Assembly (NCBI GenBank): GCA_036558305.1 | Contig: DATBFX010000061.1 | Span: 1 to 16,044, forward strand | Direction of reading: 5' to 3' | Length of the DNA: 16,044 nucleotides | DNA from: DATBFX01 sp036558305 | Lineage (GTDB): Bacteria; Chloroflexota; Chloroflexia; Thermomicrobiales; UBA6265 | Shown: positions 15,029-16,044 of the stretch, one piece after another | Numbering within the stretch: the stretch's first letter is position 1 | Layout: every line of letters begins with the position of its first letter | The notes under the pieces: model-generated | The model's database searches: none | What the model was told of the DNA's origin: nothing | Seen by the model: the letters and a program-made list of their open reading frames with translations, nothing else | Made by a program: the position numbers and the translations under genes

Positions 15029-15805
15029 ATGAGGGTGATGGCCATCGATTGGTCGGGCGCCGTTTCTGGATCAGAAGGCAAGATATGGCTCGCGGAAGCC
15101 AGCGACGGAAGTCTCCTGCGTCTTGAGTGCGGCCGAAGCCGTGAGCAGGTTGCGGACACACTTATTGAGGAAGCCCAGCGAGATCCCAACTTCGTCGTAG
15201 GCATCGATTTTGCCTTCTCGCTGCCAGCCTGGTATCTGGTTGAGCTTGGACTCACCGATGCCCACCAATTATGGGATTTGGCGGATCGTGAAGTTGAGCA
15301 TTGGCTCGCTTCTTGTCAGCCGCCGTTTTGGGGCCGTCCCGGAACCCGAAAGCCGAGCTCCATCGAACACTTTCGGCGTACGGAGCGAGAAGTTCCTTCT
15401 CCTGGGGGTATCTCACCCAAATCGGTCTTCCAGATCGGGGGTGCTGGTGCCGTTGGAACTGGGTCGCTGCGCGGCATGCGGCTGCTTCATCGGTTGGCTG
15501 GGGAACGATTCTCGATATGGCCATTTGACCGCCCCGGGAGTCCCTGCGTGGTCGAGATCTACCCGAGACTCCTGACAGGTCCGGTGAAGAAGTCAAACGA
15601 GGCAGCCCGAACAGAGTATTTGCGCGCTCACTTCCCTCTTATCGAGTCTGAGGACGCGATCCGTGCTGCCTCGTCCGAGGATGCATTCGACGCGGCCGTG
15701 TCTGCCCTCGTCATGGCCGCCCATCGTGATCGTCTGTCCTCCCTACAACCCGTCACCGATGCCACGTATAAGCTGGAGGGCATCATCTGGCATCCGGCCG
15801 CCTGA
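15029..15805 (+). CDS. DUF429-domain protein (predicted RNase H-fold nuclease)
   Basis: A 258-residue protein that I recognise as DUF429, a family predicted to adopt an RNase H-like fold with a carboxylate active site. Its substrate is unknown. The start at 15029 puts the first beta strand, RVMAIDWSG (D7), at the N-terminus, as normal for the family. A longer open frame begins at 14867 but adds 54 residues with no family resemblance. Candidate acidic residues are D7, D60 in VVGIDFAFS, E177 in VVEIYPR and D218/D221 in SEDAFDAAVSALVMA. GISPKSVFQIGGAGAVGTGSLRGM (127-150) is the family's most conserved stretch. The ribosome-binding site is weak (GGGG, 8 nt upstream). The region is clearly less GC-rich and uses more A/T-ending codons than its neighbours, which suggests recent acquisition. 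No associated mobile gene is seen. Confidence 0.85.
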   Translation: MRVMAIDWSGAVSGSEGKIWLAEASDGSLLRLECGRSREQVADTLIEEAQRDPNFVVGIDFAFSLPAWYLVELGLTDAHQLWDLADREVEHWLASCQPPFWGRPGTRKPSSIEHFRRTEREVPSPGGISPKSVFQIGGAGAVGTGSLRGMRLLHRLAGERFSIWPFDRPGSPCVVEIYPRLLTGPVKKSNEAARTEYLRAHFPLIESEDAIRAASSEDAFDAAVSALVMAAHRDRLSSLQPVTDATYKLEGIIWHPAA

Positions 15806-15929
15806 GATCACGGTCACCGCTGCGTTCGACTCATCGGACATCGCACATTTCTGCTACACCAGTTCGAACACCCGCAGGTAGTTCTCCCCAACACCCTCCG
15901 GCTCTCCTAAGCGGCCTGCCAAAAGTCAT

Positions 15930-15958
15930 TTGACAGGGGGTAGGGCGGTGGATATGGT
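15930..15958 (+). promoter_or_regulatory. Sigma-70-like promoter for the gene starting at 16015
   Basis: Consensus -35 TTGACA (15930-15935), 17-bp spacer, -10 TATGGT (15953-15958). The predicted leader is about 50 nt, G/C-rich, and ends in AAGGAG (16001-16006), 8 nt before a GTG. No gene lies between 15805 and this site; the stretch 15806-15929 shows nothing recognisable. Confidence 0.65.
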
Positions 15959-16014
15959 CTGCGGGCGAGGGCGTGCCGGGAGGGGCGCGCCCGTTCGCGC
16001 AAGGAGCCCCGCCC

Positions 16015-16044
16015 GTGACCGATCGCCCCGCCCCCGACCCCGCC
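16015..16044 (+). CDS. Start of an unknown protein, partial (runs off the right edge)
   Basis: A GTG at 16015 is followed by nine sense codons to the window edge, reading MTDRPAPDPA. Support comes from AAGGAG at 16001-16006 with an 8-nt spacer and the promoter at 15930-15958. Too little is present to suggest a function. Confidence 0.6.
   Translation, partial: MTDRPAPDPA

Overview
The window is very GC-rich, with dense short intergenic regions, GTG starts and strong purine-rich Shine-Dalgarno sites. Several traits together suggest a member of the Chloroflexota near Thermomicrobiales: large LuxR regulators with an NB-ARC-like ATPase, a Tat signal near residue 20 of a secreted protein, several orphan secreted proteins, and palindromic intergenic repeats of the kind scattered through such genomes. 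This placement is inference from gene style, not from a marker gene.

Layout. (1) 1-2537, minus strand: two adjacent paralogous secreted proteins of unknown function; the left one runs off the window edge. (2) 2538-2955: spacer holding a perfect 43-bp inverted repeat. (3) 2956-7685, minus strand: two tandem paralogous LuxR-type STAND ATPase regulators. Each has its own sigma-70-like promoter with the same -10 (CATGAT) and the same 17-bp spacer. Both carry a different G/C-rich low-complexity insertion at the same interdomain site. (4) 7686-8188: spacer with decayed repeats. (5) 8189-8571, minus strand: a broken small secreted protein, with signal peptide and domain in different frames. (6) 8796-9881, minus strand: a class V PLP-dependent aminotransferase-fold enzyme. 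(7) 10132-12025, plus strand: a two-gene unit of a beta-propeller lactonase and a PHP phosphoesterase. (8) 12026-12460: spacer with an imperfect inverted repeat. (9) 12461-13606, plus strand: a Tat-exported protein of six Cys-containing half-repeats, convergent with (10) a Cys/Met-metabolism PLP enzyme, 13615-14856, minus strand. (11) 15029-15805, plus strand: a DUF429 protein in less GC-rich DNA. (12) From 16015, plus strand: the first ten codons of another gene behind a good promoter.

No rRNA, tRNA, CRISPR array, transposase or phage gene was seen. The window looks like ordinary chromosome with metabolic enzymes, sensing/regulation and cell-surface proteins. The most unusual points are the same-site insertions in the twin regulators, the duplicated promoter, the paired loss of cysteines in the last half-repeat of the exported protein, and the broken secreted gene. 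I found no clear new multi-gene defence or biosynthetic system.
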